64,000 nucleotides of DNA. It comes from Ardenticatenaceae bacterium (GTDB taxonomy: Bacteria; Chloroflexota; Anaerolineae; Promineifilales; Promineifilaceae). The stretch covers positions 124,001 to 188,000 of the forward strand of contig JACKBU010000003.1 of the NCBI GenBank assembly GCA_020634395.1, written 5' to 3'. A model generated the notes under the pieces. The model ran no database searches and had not been told where the DNA came from. It saw only the letters and a program-made list of their open reading frames with translations. Within the stretch, counting starts at the first letter, position 1; each line of letters begins with the position of its first letter. The translations under genes and the position numbers were made by a program. Shown piece after piece: positions 34,907-44,027 of this stretch.

Positions 34907-34934
34907 TTTACATGCACGGCCGTTTGGCTATAAT
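34907..34934 (+). promoter_or_regulatory. Promoter giving a probably leaderless glycosyltransferase mRNA
   Basis: TTTACA, 16-base spacer, TATAAT (34929-34934). Transcription should start at about 34941-34943, which is the ATG itself; no ribosome site precedes that ATG. Confidence 0.75.
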
Positions 34935-34942
34935 CGCCCGTT

Positions 34943-36100
34943 ATGGTTTCTGTGAAAACAACTGAACGGCGCGTGACGGCCGTAGGCGTCAACGCCCATT
35001 TGCTCTCTGGGGAAGCGGGGTATCGGCGGGCCGGGATCCATCATTACATCGCCCAGGTTTTACGCCATCTGCCCCTGCAAGAGGACAATCTGCGCCCGGT
35101 CGTCTTCACGCGCTTTGCTGGCGATCTGGCCGATGTGTCCGGACTGACGCTGGCCAGCAGCCGCTGGCCCACCGAGCGGCGCAGCGTGCGTATCCTATGG
35201 GAGCAGTTGGTCTGGCCCTGGCAGGCGTGGCGGCAGCAGTTGGACTTGCTGCACAGCATGGCTTTTGTTACCCCTGTTTTGGCTCCCTGCCCCACCATTG
35301 TCACCATTTACGACCTGAGCTTTCTACATTTTCCGGAGCGCTTTCCCCGGCTGCAGCGCTGGTACCTCACCAGCCAGACCGGGCGTTCCTGCCGCCAGGC
35401 GCGCCGGGTAATCACCATCTCCGAATCGAGCCGACAGGATGTTCACCAATTTTTTGGCATACCGCTGGAGCGCATTGCGGTGGTGTATCCGGGAGTAGAC
35501 GGCCGTTACCATCCCCTATCCGCCCCGGAAATCGCCGCCTTTCGCCAACGGGAAAATTTGCCAGAACGGTTTGTGCTGCACGTGGGCACGCTGCAGCCGC
35601 GCAAAAACATCTCCCTGCTGCTGGATGCCTTCGCCCAGCTAAAAGATCCGGATCTTCATCTGGTGCTGGCCGGAGGCAAGGGTTGGCTGTTTGATGAAAT
35701 CTTCCGGCGCGTACAAACCCTGGGGCTTGAAAAGCGCGTGCGCTTCACTGGCTACGTGCCAGACGAAGATCTGCCGCTCTGGTATAACGCCGCGGCTTTG
35801 TTTGTCTTCCCCTCCGTTTACGAAGGGTTCGGTATGCCGGTGGTGGAAGCGATGGCCTGTGGCCTGCCGGTGGTGGCCTCCTGTTCTTCCTCGATTCCTG
35901 AAGCGACCGGCGACGCCGGACTGCTGTTCGACCCGCATAATGCCGTAGAATTGGCGGAACGTATGGCAAGCGTATTAAATGATCCGGCGTTGTCGGCTAG
36001 AATGCGGCAGCAAGGCATTACCCACGCAGCCAATTTCTCGTGGGAGCAGGCCGGCCGGCAAACGGCCGTCGTCTACCGTCAGGCATGGCAAGCAAAATGA
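34943..36100 (+). CDS. GT4-family glycosyltransferase
   Basis: A 385-residue GT-B enzyme of the GT4 type. The N-terminal acceptor half starts VGVNAHLLSGEAGYRRAGIHHYIAQVL. The C-terminal nucleotide-sugar half has FVLHVGTLQPRKNISLLLDAF, then VRFTGYVPDEDLPLWYNAA, then the EX7E motif in VFPSVYEGFGMPVVEAMACGLPVV. It likely adds a hexose in exopolysaccharide assembly. Its stop overlaps the start of the sugar-phosphate transferase gene (ATGA), so the two form one unit. The start follows TATAAT by only eight bases. Confidence 0.93.
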   Translation: MVSVKTTERRVTAVGVNAHLLSGEAGYRRAGIHHYIAQVLRHLPLQEDNLRPVVFTRFAGDLADVSGLTLASSRWPTERRSVRILWEQLVWPWQAWRQQLDLLHSMAFVTPVLAPCPTIVTIYDLSFLHFPERFPRLQRWYLTSQTGRSCRQARRVITISESSRQDVHQFFGIPLERIAVVYPGVDGRYHPLSAPEIAAFRQRENLPERFVLHVGTLQPRKNISLLLDAFAQLKDPDLHLVLAGGKGWLFDEIFRRVQTLGLEKRVRFTGYVPDEDLPLWYNAAALFVFPSVYEGFGMPVVEAMACGLPVVASCSSSIPEATGDAGLLFDPHNAVELAERMASVLNDPALSARMRQQGITHAANFSWEQAGRQTAVVYRQAWQAK

Positions 36101-37521
36101 GAACCCGCCGCATCCGCGTCGTCACTATTCTGACCGATCTGGTCTTAATCAATCTGGGCTTTCTAGCGGCCTATATTGCCCGCTATCGCTGGCAGTGGTT
36201 TTTGCCGGTGCCAGAGCAGTTTTTCGAGCCGTACGGCCGTTACCTGGGCCAGCAGCTCATTCTCAACTGCCTGCTCATCCTCACCTTTTCACAGTTACGC
36301 GTGTGGGTGCGGCGGCGGGGCGAGTTTTGGGTGGATGAAATTTCGCGGGTGGCTTACGCGACAGCTACGGCCATCGTCCTGATGATGGCGGTTACCTTTT
36401 TCCTGCAGCCCAACGGCCCCTTCTCCCGGCTGATGCTGTTCTGGATCTTTTTGTTTGTGGTGCTGTTTATCAGCCTGGCCCGGCTGGCCAGGCGCTGGAC
36501 GCTGGCTTATTTTTATCGACACGGCCGTTGGGTCGACCGCGTTCTGGTTATTGGCTCCGGCGAAACGGGGCGCAGCCTCATCCGCACCCTGCTGGCCCGT
36601 CCAGACCTGGGGTATCAGGCCATCGGCTACCTCGTAGACGGCAGCCGTGAAAACAACATCGGCCTGGGTCTCATTCCTCACCTGGGTTCATACAACGAAC
36701 TGGAAGGCGTCCTGCAAGAGCTTCCCGACCTGCACACCGTTTTCATCGCCCTGCCGGGCGAAATGCACCAGGCCACCGCCCGCCTCCTGGCAATCTGCGA
36801 AAAGTACGGCGTCCGCGCTCAGGCTGTGCCCGATTTGCTGCAAATTAGCCTGCACCGGGTGGAGTTCACCAACATGGGCGGGATTCCCATGCTAGGCGTG
36901 CGGGAAATGAGCATCAATCGCCTGGAACGCTTCTTGAAACGCGTCTTAGATCTGACAATTTTGGCTATCCTGGCTGTTCCTTCCCTTTTGGTGGGAGTGG
37001 TGGTAGCTGTCGCCATCAAGCTGGATTCACCGGGACCGGTCATTTATTCTGGTTTGCGCGTAGGACGCCACGGCAAATTATTTAAGATGTACAAGTTTCG
37101 CTCGATGGTAATCGATGCCGAACAGCAAAAAGAAGCCCTACAGGCCTTTAACGAAGCCGACGGTCCCCTATTCAAAATCAAAGACGATCCGCGCCTGACG
37201 CGTGTCGGCCGTTTTATTCGCCGCACCAGCCTGGATGAGCTGCCGCAGTTGATCAACGTTTTACAAGGGAACATGAGCCTGGTCGGGCCGCGCCCGCCGC
37301 TGCTCGAAGAAGTGGAGCAGTACAAACCGTGGCACCGTCAGCGCCTGACTGTTATTGGCGGGCTGACTGGTTTATGGCAGGTCAGCGGCCGTGCCGATCT
37401 GACCTTTGACGAGTTATGCCTGCTGGATATTTACTACATCGAAAACTGGTCGCTCTCGCTGGATATCCGCCTCTTGCTGCAGACCATCCCCCACATGTTG
37501 TTTGGCCGGGGCGCTTACTAA
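36097..37521 (+). CDS. Polyprenyl-phosphate sugar-1-phosphate transferase (WbaP/CpsE-like)
   Basis: A 474-residue membrane enzyme that starts lipid-linked glycan synthesis by moving hexose-1-phosphate to undecaprenyl phosphate. About four N-terminal membrane spans (10-110), a CoA-binding-like Rossmann region (VLVIGSGETGRSLIRTLL), then the catalytic domain from about 285. That domain has RFLKRVLDLTILAIL, LDSPGPVIYSGLRVGRHGKLFKMYKFRSM, TRVGRFIRRTSLDELPQLINVL and MSLVGPRPP. ATG 36097 is chosen for the four-base overlap with the preceding gene; ATG 36085 is possible. Together with the GT4 gene it indicates capsule/exopolysaccharide synthesis. Confidence 0.93.
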   Translation: MRTRRIRVVTILTDLVLINLGFLAAYIARYRWQWFLPVPEQFFEPYGRYLGQQLILNCLLILTFSQLRVWVRRRGEFWVDEISRVAYATATAIVLMMAVTFFLQPNGPFSRLMLFWIFLFVVLFISLARLARRWTLAYFYRHGRWVDRVLVIGSGETGRSLIRTLLARPDLGYQAIGYLVDGSRENNIGLGLIPHLGSYNELEGVLQELPDLHTVFIALPGEMHQATARLLAICEKYGVRAQAVPDLLQISLHRVEFTNMGGIPMLGVREMSINRLERFLKRVLDLTILAILAVPSLLVGVVVAVAIKLDSPGPVIYSGLRVGRHGKLFKMYKFRSMVIDAEQQKEALQAFNEADGPLFKIKDDPRLTRVGRFIRRTSLDELPQLINVLQGNMSLVGPRPPLLEEVEQYKPWHRQRLTVIGGLTGLWQVSGRADLTFDELCLLDIYYIENWSLSLDIRLLLQTIPHMLFGRGAY

Positions 37522-37548
37522 TAAAGCCGGTCCCTGGCTATCGACAAT

Positions 37549-37959
37549 TTATTCTTCATCTGGCGCTGCCGGTTGATCCAGTCGGACAACTTCACCGTGG
37601 ATATTGATGACGATACGAAAGCCCAACATTCCCAACATATTGCGCGCCTGTTCGGGTATGCCCTGGGCGATAATCTGGTTCATGTCAATATTGCGCAGAG
37701 AGGCATCGATGGCCGCCTTGGTAAACAAATCGTCTTTGCCCATCATGTTCATCATCTGTTCGACGGCGATCTCTTTGTTACTTTCTAACTGCTGTAAGAA
37801 GACGCCCAGCACCTGGCGATCGACCTCTTCCGAACTGACGTGACGCAAGAAGCCATCATCGTCGATCACGTACTGCGCGTCGCCGCCGATCTGGGTGGTT
37901 TCGACCGGTCTGTCGTGTTCGTCGTAGACAAGGCCGGAAAAAAGTGCTTGATGTGCCAT
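37549..37959 (-). CDS. Hypothetical protein, 136 aa
   Basis: A small soluble acidic protein I cannot place. The N-terminal part (LFSGLVYDEHDRPVETTQIGGDAQYVIDDDGFLRHV) looks like a beta hairpin with conserved-looking D/G positions. The rest is helical and Met-rich (EQMMNMMGKDDLFTKAAIDASLRNIDMNQIIAQGIP), ending in a strand FRIVINIHGEVV. No signal or membrane span. ATG 37959 is preferred to the upstream frame start at 38010 (whose translation has no conserved look). It is convergent with the WbaP-like gene. Confidence 0.7.
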   Translation of the reverse strand: MAHQALFSGLVYDEHDRPVETTQIGGDAQYVIDDDGFLRHVSSEEVDRQVLGVFLQQLESNKEIAVEQMMNMMGKDDLFTKAAIDASLRNIDMNQIIAQGIPEQARNMLGMLGFRIVINIHGEVVRLDQPAAPDEE

Positions 37960-38158
37960 TGAAAGCTTATCCTTTGTTGCCGGGCAAGATGGAGCATCTT
38001 GCCCTTTCATTCTATTTATGGTTCTCTAAAATCATACAAATTTCCGGGCGGTTGACAAAGGCGTAGCTCATCTAATGTTAAGCAAGAAAGGCTAATGGGT
38101 GACTTCTTTGGGCCTTTATGAGGGCAAACTGGGTAATGCGTGCAGGGGAAAAGGCGTA

Positions 38159-38167
38159 TGGTATAAT
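38159..38167 (+). promoter_or_regulatory. Extended -10 promoter of the mre operon
   Basis: TGGTATAAT: perfect TATAAT (38162-38167) with TG one base upstream. No clear -35 at the right distance; TTGACA at about 38054 is too far. Leader to mreB is about 50 bases. Confidence 0.75.
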
Positions 38168-38226
38168 CATCGCTTGGTTGGTTTTCGGGAAGAGACAACC
38201 ATATTTTTTTAAGAAGGTAGAGATCT

Positions 38227-39288
38227 TTGTTTAGACCATTAGATTGGCTGCTAGGCCTTTTTTCATTAGACATAGGCATCGATTTGGGCACGGCCAATAC
38301 CCTGGTTTACATTCGTGACAAGGGGATTGTGATTAATGAGCCTTCCTGGGTAGCTATCAATAAGCGGACCAGACGGCCGTTGGCTATTGGCGCCGAAGCA
38401 CGAGAAATGGTCGGGCGTACCCCGGGCGATATCGTGGCGATACGGCCGTTGCGCGATGGTGTCATCTCCGAATTCGAGATCACCGAAGCCATGCTCAAAT
38501 ACTTCATCGACAAAGCCCACGAGCAAATGATCGTGCCCTTTCCCCGGCCGCGCGTCGTCGTCGGTATTCCCAGCGGCGTGACCGAAGTAGAAAAACGCGC
38601 TGTCTACGATGCCACCATCTCCGCCGGGGCGCGCGAAGCCTTTTTGATTGAAGAGCCGATGGCCGCCGCCATTGGCGCCGGCCTGCCCATCATCGAATCG
38701 CGCGGCAGTATGGTGGTGGACATTGGCGGCGGCACCACCGAAGTCGCTGTGTTTGCCATGGGTGGTATCGTCGTCAGCCGTTCCATCCGTGTGGCCGGCG
38801 ATGAAATGGACGAAGACATTATCCAGTACGTACGCAGCAAGTACAATCTTCTGGTGGGCGAACGCATGGCTGAACGCGTGAAAATTGGCATCGGGTCTGC
38901 CTTCTCGCTGCCGGAAGAACGCACCATGACCGTACGCGGCCGTAACCTGATCAACGGCCTGCCACAAGCCGTGGAAATCAGCAGCATCGAACTACGCGAA
39001 GCAATGGGGCCGTCTATTAACATCATCGTCGACACGGTGCGCGATGCCCTGGACGATACGCCGCCGGAGCTGGTGGCCGATCTGATGGAAGTGGGTGTGT
39101 GTATTGCCGGCGGCGGGGCGCAGATTCGCGGCCTGGCCGAACGCCTGGAAGACGTCGTGAAGATGCGCGTCTGGGTGGCGGAAGATTCGATGACGTGCGT
39201 GGCGCGCGGTGCGGGTCGGGTGCTGGAAGACCTGAACAATTACGCGCGTGTTTTGGTTGGTACGCACCGCGGCAGCACCCACCATTAG
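38227..39288 (+). CDS. mreB: Rod shape-determining protein MreB
   Basis: A 353-residue bacterial actin that guides lateral wall synthesis under the membrane. Phosphate-1 loop GIDLGTANTLVYI, then VVGIPSGVTEVEKRAV, phosphate-2 loop MVVDIGGGTTEVAV, connect-2 region and adenosine loop ICIAGGGAQIRGL-like (VGVCIAGGGAQIRGL). Full length. The TTG start gives MFRPLDWLLGLFSLD, an amphipathic end suited to membrane contact; AAGGT lies about 8 bases upstream. First gene of mreB-mreC-mreD-mrdA. Confidence 0.97.
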   Translation: MFRPLDWLLGLFSLDIGIDLGTANTLVYIRDKGIVINEPSWVAINKRTRRPLAIGAEAREMVGRTPGDIVAIRPLRDGVISEFEITEAMLKYFIDKAHEQMIVPFPRPRVVVGIPSGVTEVEKRAVYDATISAGAREAFLIEEPMAAAIGAGLPIIESRGSMVVDIGGGTTEVAVFAMGGIVVSRSIRVAGDEMDEDIIQYVRSKYNLLVGERMAERVKIGIGSAFSLPEERTMTVRGRNLINGLPQAVEISSIELREAMGPSINIIVDTVRDALDDTPPELVADLMEVGVCIAGGGAQIRGLAERLEDVVKMRVWVAEDSMTCVARGAGRVLEDLNNYARVLVGTHRGSTHH

Positions 39289-39350
39289 GAACGAGGAACG
39301 GAGAACAGCTTTAACGTTCATCGCTCAGCGTTCATCGTTCAGAATTTAGC

Positions 39351-40211
39351 ATGAACCTTAATGATGCGCCGCAACGGATTCGTTGGATTACGGTAGCCAT
39401 ACTGATTGGGATAGCCGTTTTGATTTCTATTTTGGATGCGACCGGAAATCTGGATGCGGCTTTTGGTATTTTGCGGGATCCGTTAACGGCCGTGCTCCAT
39501 GTCACCTCCAGCGGGGCCGATACCGTCGCTGGCGCGCTGGCCGGTCCGCGAGACCTGGAAACAGCCCGCACCGAAATCGCCCAACTGCAGGCCCAGGTTG
39601 ATGACCTGGAGCGCGAAAACGAAGAACTGCGCGAGATTCAGGGAGAATACCAGCTGCTGCTCGACCTTTTCAACCGCGCTCGCCAAACCCCCGAGTACAC
39701 GCGCCAGACAGCCTCTGTCATTGGCCGCGACACCAGCCCCGCTATTCGCAGCATCATCATCGATAAAGGCTCCGAAGACGGCGTGCGTGTGGGCATGCCG
39801 GTGGAAAGTGCGCGCGGGCTGGTGGGGCGCGTTTTCCGCACGACGGGCCATTCAGCCCAGGTGGCGCTCATCACCGATAACGCCAGCGCCGTCCCGGCGC
39901 GCCTGGGAAATTCGCGCGCCACGGGTTTGCTGCGCGGTGGGGAATTGGGCGGCGCGTTGTTGATGGATTGGATTGACTTGAAATATCAGGTGGAAGTTGG
40001 CGAAGTGGCGCTTACCTCTGGCCTGGGCGGCGAGTTTCCGCAGGGCATTGTGATTGGCCGAGTGACGGAAGTGAATCGCAGTGAGGTGGAGCTTTCGCAG
40101 CGGGCGCTGGTGCAGCCGGCCACCGACTTTGACTCTCTGGAAATTGTTTTTGTGATCACGGATTTTCAGCCGTTGGATGTGGATATTTTTACCAATCCAC
40201 CGGGGAATTAG
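39351..40211 (+). CDS. mreC: Rod shape-determining protein MreC
   Basis: A 286-residue single-span protein linking MreB to extracytoplasmic wall enzymes. Membrane span at about 11-29, coiled coil at about 68-105 (ETARTEIAQLQAQVDDLERE), then the two-beta-domain body with SIIIDKGSEDGVRVGMPVES, GLVGRV and LTSGLGGEFPQGIVIGRV. The 62 bases before it contain an inverted set of CGTTCATCG words. It ends five bases before mreD. Confidence 0.95.
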   Translation: MNLNDAPQRIRWITVAILIGIAVLISILDATGNLDAAFGILRDPLTAVLHVTSSGADTVAGALAGPRDLETARTEIAQLQAQVDDLERENEELREIQGEYQLLLDLFNRARQTPEYTRQTASVIGRDTSPAIRSIIIDKGSEDGVRVGMPVESARGLVGRVFRTTGHSAQVALITDNASAVPARLGNSRATGLLRGGELGGALLMDWIDLKYQVEVGEVALTSGLGGEFPQGIVIGRVTEVNRSEVELSQRALVQPATDFDSLEIVFVITDFQPLDVDIFTNPPGN

Positions 40212-40215
40212 CGGT

Positions 40216-40716
40216 ATGCGCACAGGAATTTATGTTGCGGTTCCGGTGATGCTGCTGTTGGCAGTTCTGCAAACGGCCGTATTGCCCCGCTTCTCCATTT
40301 TGGGTCTGGTTCCGCAGCTTTCTTTTTTGGTAGCGTTGTCCTGGGCCTTACTGCGCGGCCTGGAGGAAGGGTTGGCGTGGGCTTTTATAGCCGGTTTCTC
40401 GCTGGATTTGTTTTCGATTGGGCCGCTGGGCACGACGGCCATAGCGTATATGACGGCCGTTTTCGTCGTCATGATGCTGATGCGAGTGCTGCCGGAGAAT
40501 CGCTTCTTTATTCCGGTAGTGATGACGGCTTTGGGCAGCGCTGTGGCTTTATTCGTTTACCTGCTTTTTGTGCGACTTCTAGGATTTGCATCTTCGCTAG
40601 AAACGGCCGTGTCCCTGGCGCCGCTCATCATCCTCAACGCCGGGTTCATGCTGCCCGTTTATTGGCTGATCTATTCACTAGATCGCCTCATCCATCCGCG
40701 CCGGGTGGAACTGTAA
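40216..40716 (+). CDS. mreD: Rod shape-determining protein MreD
   Basis: A 166-residue membrane protein with five to six spans, starting MRTGIYVAVPVMLLLAVLQTAV. The family-typical PQLSFLVALSWALLRG...GFSLDLFSIGPLGTTAIAY is present. ATG 40216 lies just after the mreC stop (TAGCGGTATG). I reject the longer frame from 40177, which overlaps mreC and lacks a ribosome site. Confidence 0.94.
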   Translation: MRTGIYVAVPVMLLLAVLQTAVLPRFSILGLVPQLSFLVALSWALLRGLEEGLAWAFIAGFSLDLFSIGPLGTTAIAYMTAVFVVMMLMRVLPENRFFIPVVMTALGSAVALFVYLLFVRLLGFASSLETAVSLAPLIILNAGFMLPVYWLIYSLDRLIHPRRVEL

Positions 40717-40730
40717 CGAGGTAAATCGCT

Positions 40731-43247
40731 ATGTCACGCATGGGTTGGGAACGCGTAGAAGAATTAGAAGAACAACAAAATGAAGATGTAGGCTTACGCG
40801 GCCGTCTATACTTTCTACGCGCCATTATTATCGTTTCCCTCAGCCTGCTCCTGTATCGCGTCTATTGGCTGCAGCAAAATCGCGGCTCCGAACTGCAATC
40901 GTTGGCCCAAGATAACCAACTGGCCGTTTTGCGCACCGATGCCCCACGCGGGGTCATGTTCGACCGCAATGGGGAGCCGCTGGCCATCAATCTGCCCAGC
41001 TACAACGTCACCATCACCCCCGCCTTCCTCCCCGACGATGCCGCCGAACGTGAAGCGGTCTTCGAACGGCTTTCCTTGCTGACCGGCGTTCCCGTCACCA
41101 ATACCGTCCAGCAAGAAGCCCTGGTCGCTTCAGCCAACCCGGAACTTGTCAACACTTACACCCGGCTGGCAAACATCTACGGCGCTGATGTGCAAGAAAC
41201 ATTGGATGAAGCCGGTATTGTTGAGCAGTTACCAAACAGCATCGAAGCCATCTGGCGAGAAAACAGCTTTGCCCAGTACCTGCCAGCCACCATCGCTTCC
41301 AACGTCCCCGTTACCCTGGCCTATACCATCGAACAGGAAAGTATCTTTTTGCCAGGGGTGCGCGTCGTTCAGGAGCCGCTGCGTTACTACCCTTCCAGCG
41401 AGCTGACCTCACACCTGGTTGGTTTTATGGGGCCAATACCCAATCAGGGCTGGATCGACCAACTGGGCTACCAGCGCGATGATCGCGTGGGCTGGTCCGG
41501 GCTGGAATCTTCGATGGAAATTGAAATGGCCGGCAAAAAGGGAGAGCGACAAATCGAGCAGGACTGGACGGGGCGCGAAGTTCGGCAGTTGGGCGAAGCG
41601 TTGGATCCCCAGGCAGGCCTGAATCTCCATCTGACACTGGACCTGGAATTACAGCGCCAGGCCGCCGAAATCTTGAAGCAGTACATGGAGGAAGACGCCA
41701 ATACGGTACGCGTCGATGCCATTACCGGGCAGCGATCCTTCGCGGAAGTGGAGCAAGGTGTGGTTGTCGTGATCAAGCCGCAAACCGGAGAAATACTGGC
41801 AATGGTGAACCTGCCCACCTTCGACAACAACCGTTTTGCCACCGAGGTGCCGGTAGATTATTACCTGGGACTGGCCCGCAACGATTATACCCCGCTCGTT
41901 AATCACGCCATCAGCGGCACCTATCCACCGGGTTCCACGTTCAAAATTGTGCCGGCCACGGGAGCGCTGCAAGAGGGTGTCGTATCTCCATCTCGGTTGC
42001 TGCGAGACCCTGGCCAGATCGAAATTCCCAACCGGTTTGCACCCAACGATCCCGGCCGTTCGCAGATTTTTGTATGTTGGAATCGTGCGGGACACGGCCT
42101 CATGAACATGGTTTTGGGTATCGCCAACTCGTGTGACGTTTATTTTTACAAGATCAGCGGTGGTTTTGACCAGGATGGCGAGTATGTAGAAGGACTGACT
42201 GTAGATCGTATTGCCAAATATGGGTCTCAGTTTGGCTTTGGGCGCGTGCAGGGCATAGAACTCCCGCTGGAAGCACCTGGCAATCTGCCACCTTCGCGTA
42301 ACTGGAAGGCGCAGGTTTACGGCGAACCGTGGTCAACCGGCGACGATTACAATCTGGGGATTGGGCAGGGTTTTATGACCGCCACGCCGCTGCAGGTGGC
42401 GCAGATGGCCGCAGTCATTGCCAATGGCGGCTTTTTGTACCGCCCCACCATCATTCACCATATGACGGACGAGGATGGCAACGTCGTGATAGTGAATGAG
42501 GACAGCCAGATCGTTGCTCGTGCCCATCCTGATGAAAATGGCAATACCGTTTTGTTGGACGCCGACGGCAACCCGCTGGACGATCCTTCGATCAATATTG
42601 AGTTTGATGCCGAGGGCAATTACATTTTCCAGCCGGAAGTGATCGACTCTTTGGACGTTGATCGCCAGTACATTGAAGTAGTGGCCGAGGGGCTGCGTCG
42701 GGTGAATTCGGTGGATGGCGAAGGACGGCCGATTGGCACCGGTTCTACATATGTGACCTGGCTGGATGATTTTGGTATTGCCACGGCCGGTAAAACCGGA
42801 ACGTCGGAGTATTGTGACAACATCGCCATTAAGCGCGGCTGGTGCCGCTTTGAAGAGCGCGCCATCCAGCCAACCCACGCGTTGTATACAGGGTATGCGC
42901 CCTACGAAAACCCGGAAATTGCTGTAATGGCCTTTATTTTTAACGGCGGTGAAGGATCGCAGTGGGCAGCGCCGGTGGTCTGTAATGTGATGGCCGCTTA
43001 CTTTGGCGTGGGGCAGTATGCGGATGGCCTGACGGAAGCGGAGTGGCAGGAGGCGATGCGCCAGGAGAACCGGGCTTGCGATACAGTTATCCCGGAGACG
43101 GGCCGCCATTTTGTACCCATCGTGGAGCCTACTGAGTTTGCGCCAGAACCGGTCGACGAAGGCGACGAGGCGATTTTGCCGCAGCCAGTGAACCCGCCGG
43201 CGCCAGCCAGCGAGGAAACTACGGCCTCACCGGACAACGGAAATTAA
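40731..43247 (+). CDS. mrdA: Penicillin-binding protein 2 (elongasome transpeptidase)
   Basis: An 838-residue class B PBP. One membrane span at about 30-47, a pedestal starting near RGVMFDRNGEPLAINLPSYNV, and the transpeptidase domain. The catalytic Ser402 is in PPGSTFKIV (SxxK), SxN is ANSCDVYFYK, and KTGT is at 688-691. Compared with E. coli PBP2 (633 residues) it is longer; part of the extra length is a DEDGNVVIVNEDSQIVARAHPDENGN-like insert before KTG and a C-terminal P/E tail (about 770-838). It crosslinks side-wall peptidoglycan with RodA, whose gene is not adjacent here. Last gene of the mre unit. Confidence 0.95.
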   Translation: MSRMGWERVEELEEQQNEDVGLRGRLYFLRAIIIVSLSLLLYRVYWLQQNRGSELQSLAQDNQLAVLRTDAPRGVMFDRNGEPLAINLPSYNVTITPAFLPDDAAEREAVFERLSLLTGVPVTNTVQQEALVASANPELVNTYTRLANIYGADVQETLDEAGIVEQLPNSIEAIWRENSFAQYLPATIASNVPVTLAYTIEQESIFLPGVRVVQEPLRYYPSSELTSHLVGFMGPIPNQGWIDQLGYQRDDRVGWSGLESSMEIEMAGKKGERQIEQDWTGREVRQLGEALDPQAGLNLHLTLDLELQRQAAEILKQYMEEDANTVRVDAITGQRSFAEVEQGVVVVIKPQTGEILAMVNLPTFDNNRFATEVPVDYYLGLARNDYTPLVNHAISGTYPPGSTFKIVPATGALQEGVVSPSRLLRDPGQIEIPNRFAPNDPGRSQIFVCWNRAGHGLMNMVLGIANSCDVYFYKISGGFDQDGEYVEGLTVDRIAKYGSQFGFGRVQGIELPLEAPGNLPPSRNWKAQVYGEPWSTGDDYNLGIGQGFMTATPLQVAQMAAVIANGGFLYRPTIIHHMTDEDGNVVIVNEDSQIVARAHPDENGNTVLLDADGNPLDDPSINIEFDAEGNYIFQPEVIDSLDVDRQYIEVVAEGLRRVNSVDGEGRPIGTGSTYVTWLDDFGIATAGKTGTSEYCDNIAIKRGWCRFEERAIQPTHALYTGYAPYENPEIAVMAFIFNGGEGSQWAAPVVCNVMAAYFGVGQYADGLTEAEWQEAMRQENRACDTVIPETGRHFVPIVEPTEFAPEPVDEGDEAILPQPVNPPAPASEETTASPDNGN

Positions 43248-43296
43248 GGGCAGAGCAGGCGTACCGTTGCCTCTGTAAATGTGCTATCATTGTTGC

Positions 43297-44025
43297 ATGG
43301 CAACCATAATTCTCGTCCGTCATGGTGAAAACGACTGGGTTAAAAAGAAGCGATTGGCCGGCTGGATTCCGGGAATTCATCTGAACGAGAACGGCCGTCT
43401 GCAGGCCCAAGATGCCGCCCAGCGCCTGGCCAACCTCCCCATCCAGGCCATTTACAGCAGTCCGGTAACACGCTGCGTGGAAACGGCCGCATTCATCGCC
43501 CAGCCCCACAACCTCAACATCACCGAGCTGCCCGAAATCGGCGAAGTGCGGTATGGCAAATGGGAAGGCGCCAAAATAAAAAAACTGGCTAAAAAACCGG
43601 AGTGGAACGCTGTACAGCACTTCCCCAGCCGCTTCCAGTTTCCTCAGGGCGAAGCCCTGCGCGAAGTGCAGTACCGGGCCGTTCATGCGCTAGAAGCGCT
43701 GAGCGTCCGGCACGAAAAAGAGACCATCCTCGCCGTTTCGCACGCTGATGTGATCAAACTGGTCCTGGCCCACTACCTGGGCGTACATATCGATCTCTTT
43801 CAGCGCATCGTAATTTCTCCGGCATCGGTAAGTATTCTGGCCCTGATGGGCAACGGCATGGTTCGCATCCTGCGTCTGAATGATACCGGTCCTTTACAAC
43901 CACCGGACGGAAAAAAGCAGGGGAACGAAACGGCCGTCACCACTTCCCATCACACCGACGACCGGCAAAGTCAGCCTGATCAGGCAACGAATAACCAACA
44001 CCACCACGCAGCAAAAGAGGCATAA
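43297..44025 (+). CDS. Histidine-phosphatase superfamily protein (MSMEG_4193 phosphomutase family)
   Basis: A 242-residue protein. RHGE motif with catalytic His in IILVRHGENDWVKKKRLAGW, second acidic/phosphate site near YSSPVTRCVETA, and late AVSHADVIKLVLAHYLG. The KKKRLAGWIPGIHLNENG signature marks the MSMEG_4193 family. A hydrophilic tail follows from about 205. ATG 43297 is preferred: TGCTATCAT (43282-43290) is an extended -10, so the transcript would start at or very near this ATG, without a ribosome site. First of three genes found together in many Actinobacteria. Confidence 0.9.
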   Translation: MATIILVRHGENDWVKKKRLAGWIPGIHLNENGRLQAQDAAQRLANLPIQAIYSSPVTRCVETAAFIAQPHNLNITELPEIGEVRYGKWEGAKIKKLAKKPEWNAVQHFPSRFQFPQGEALREVQYRAVHALEALSVRHEKETILAVSHADVIKLVLAHYLGVHIDLFQRIVISPASVSILALMGNGMVRILRLNDTGPLQPPDGKKQGNETAVTTSHHTDDRQSQPDQATNNQHHHAAKEA

Positions 44026-44027
44026 TC

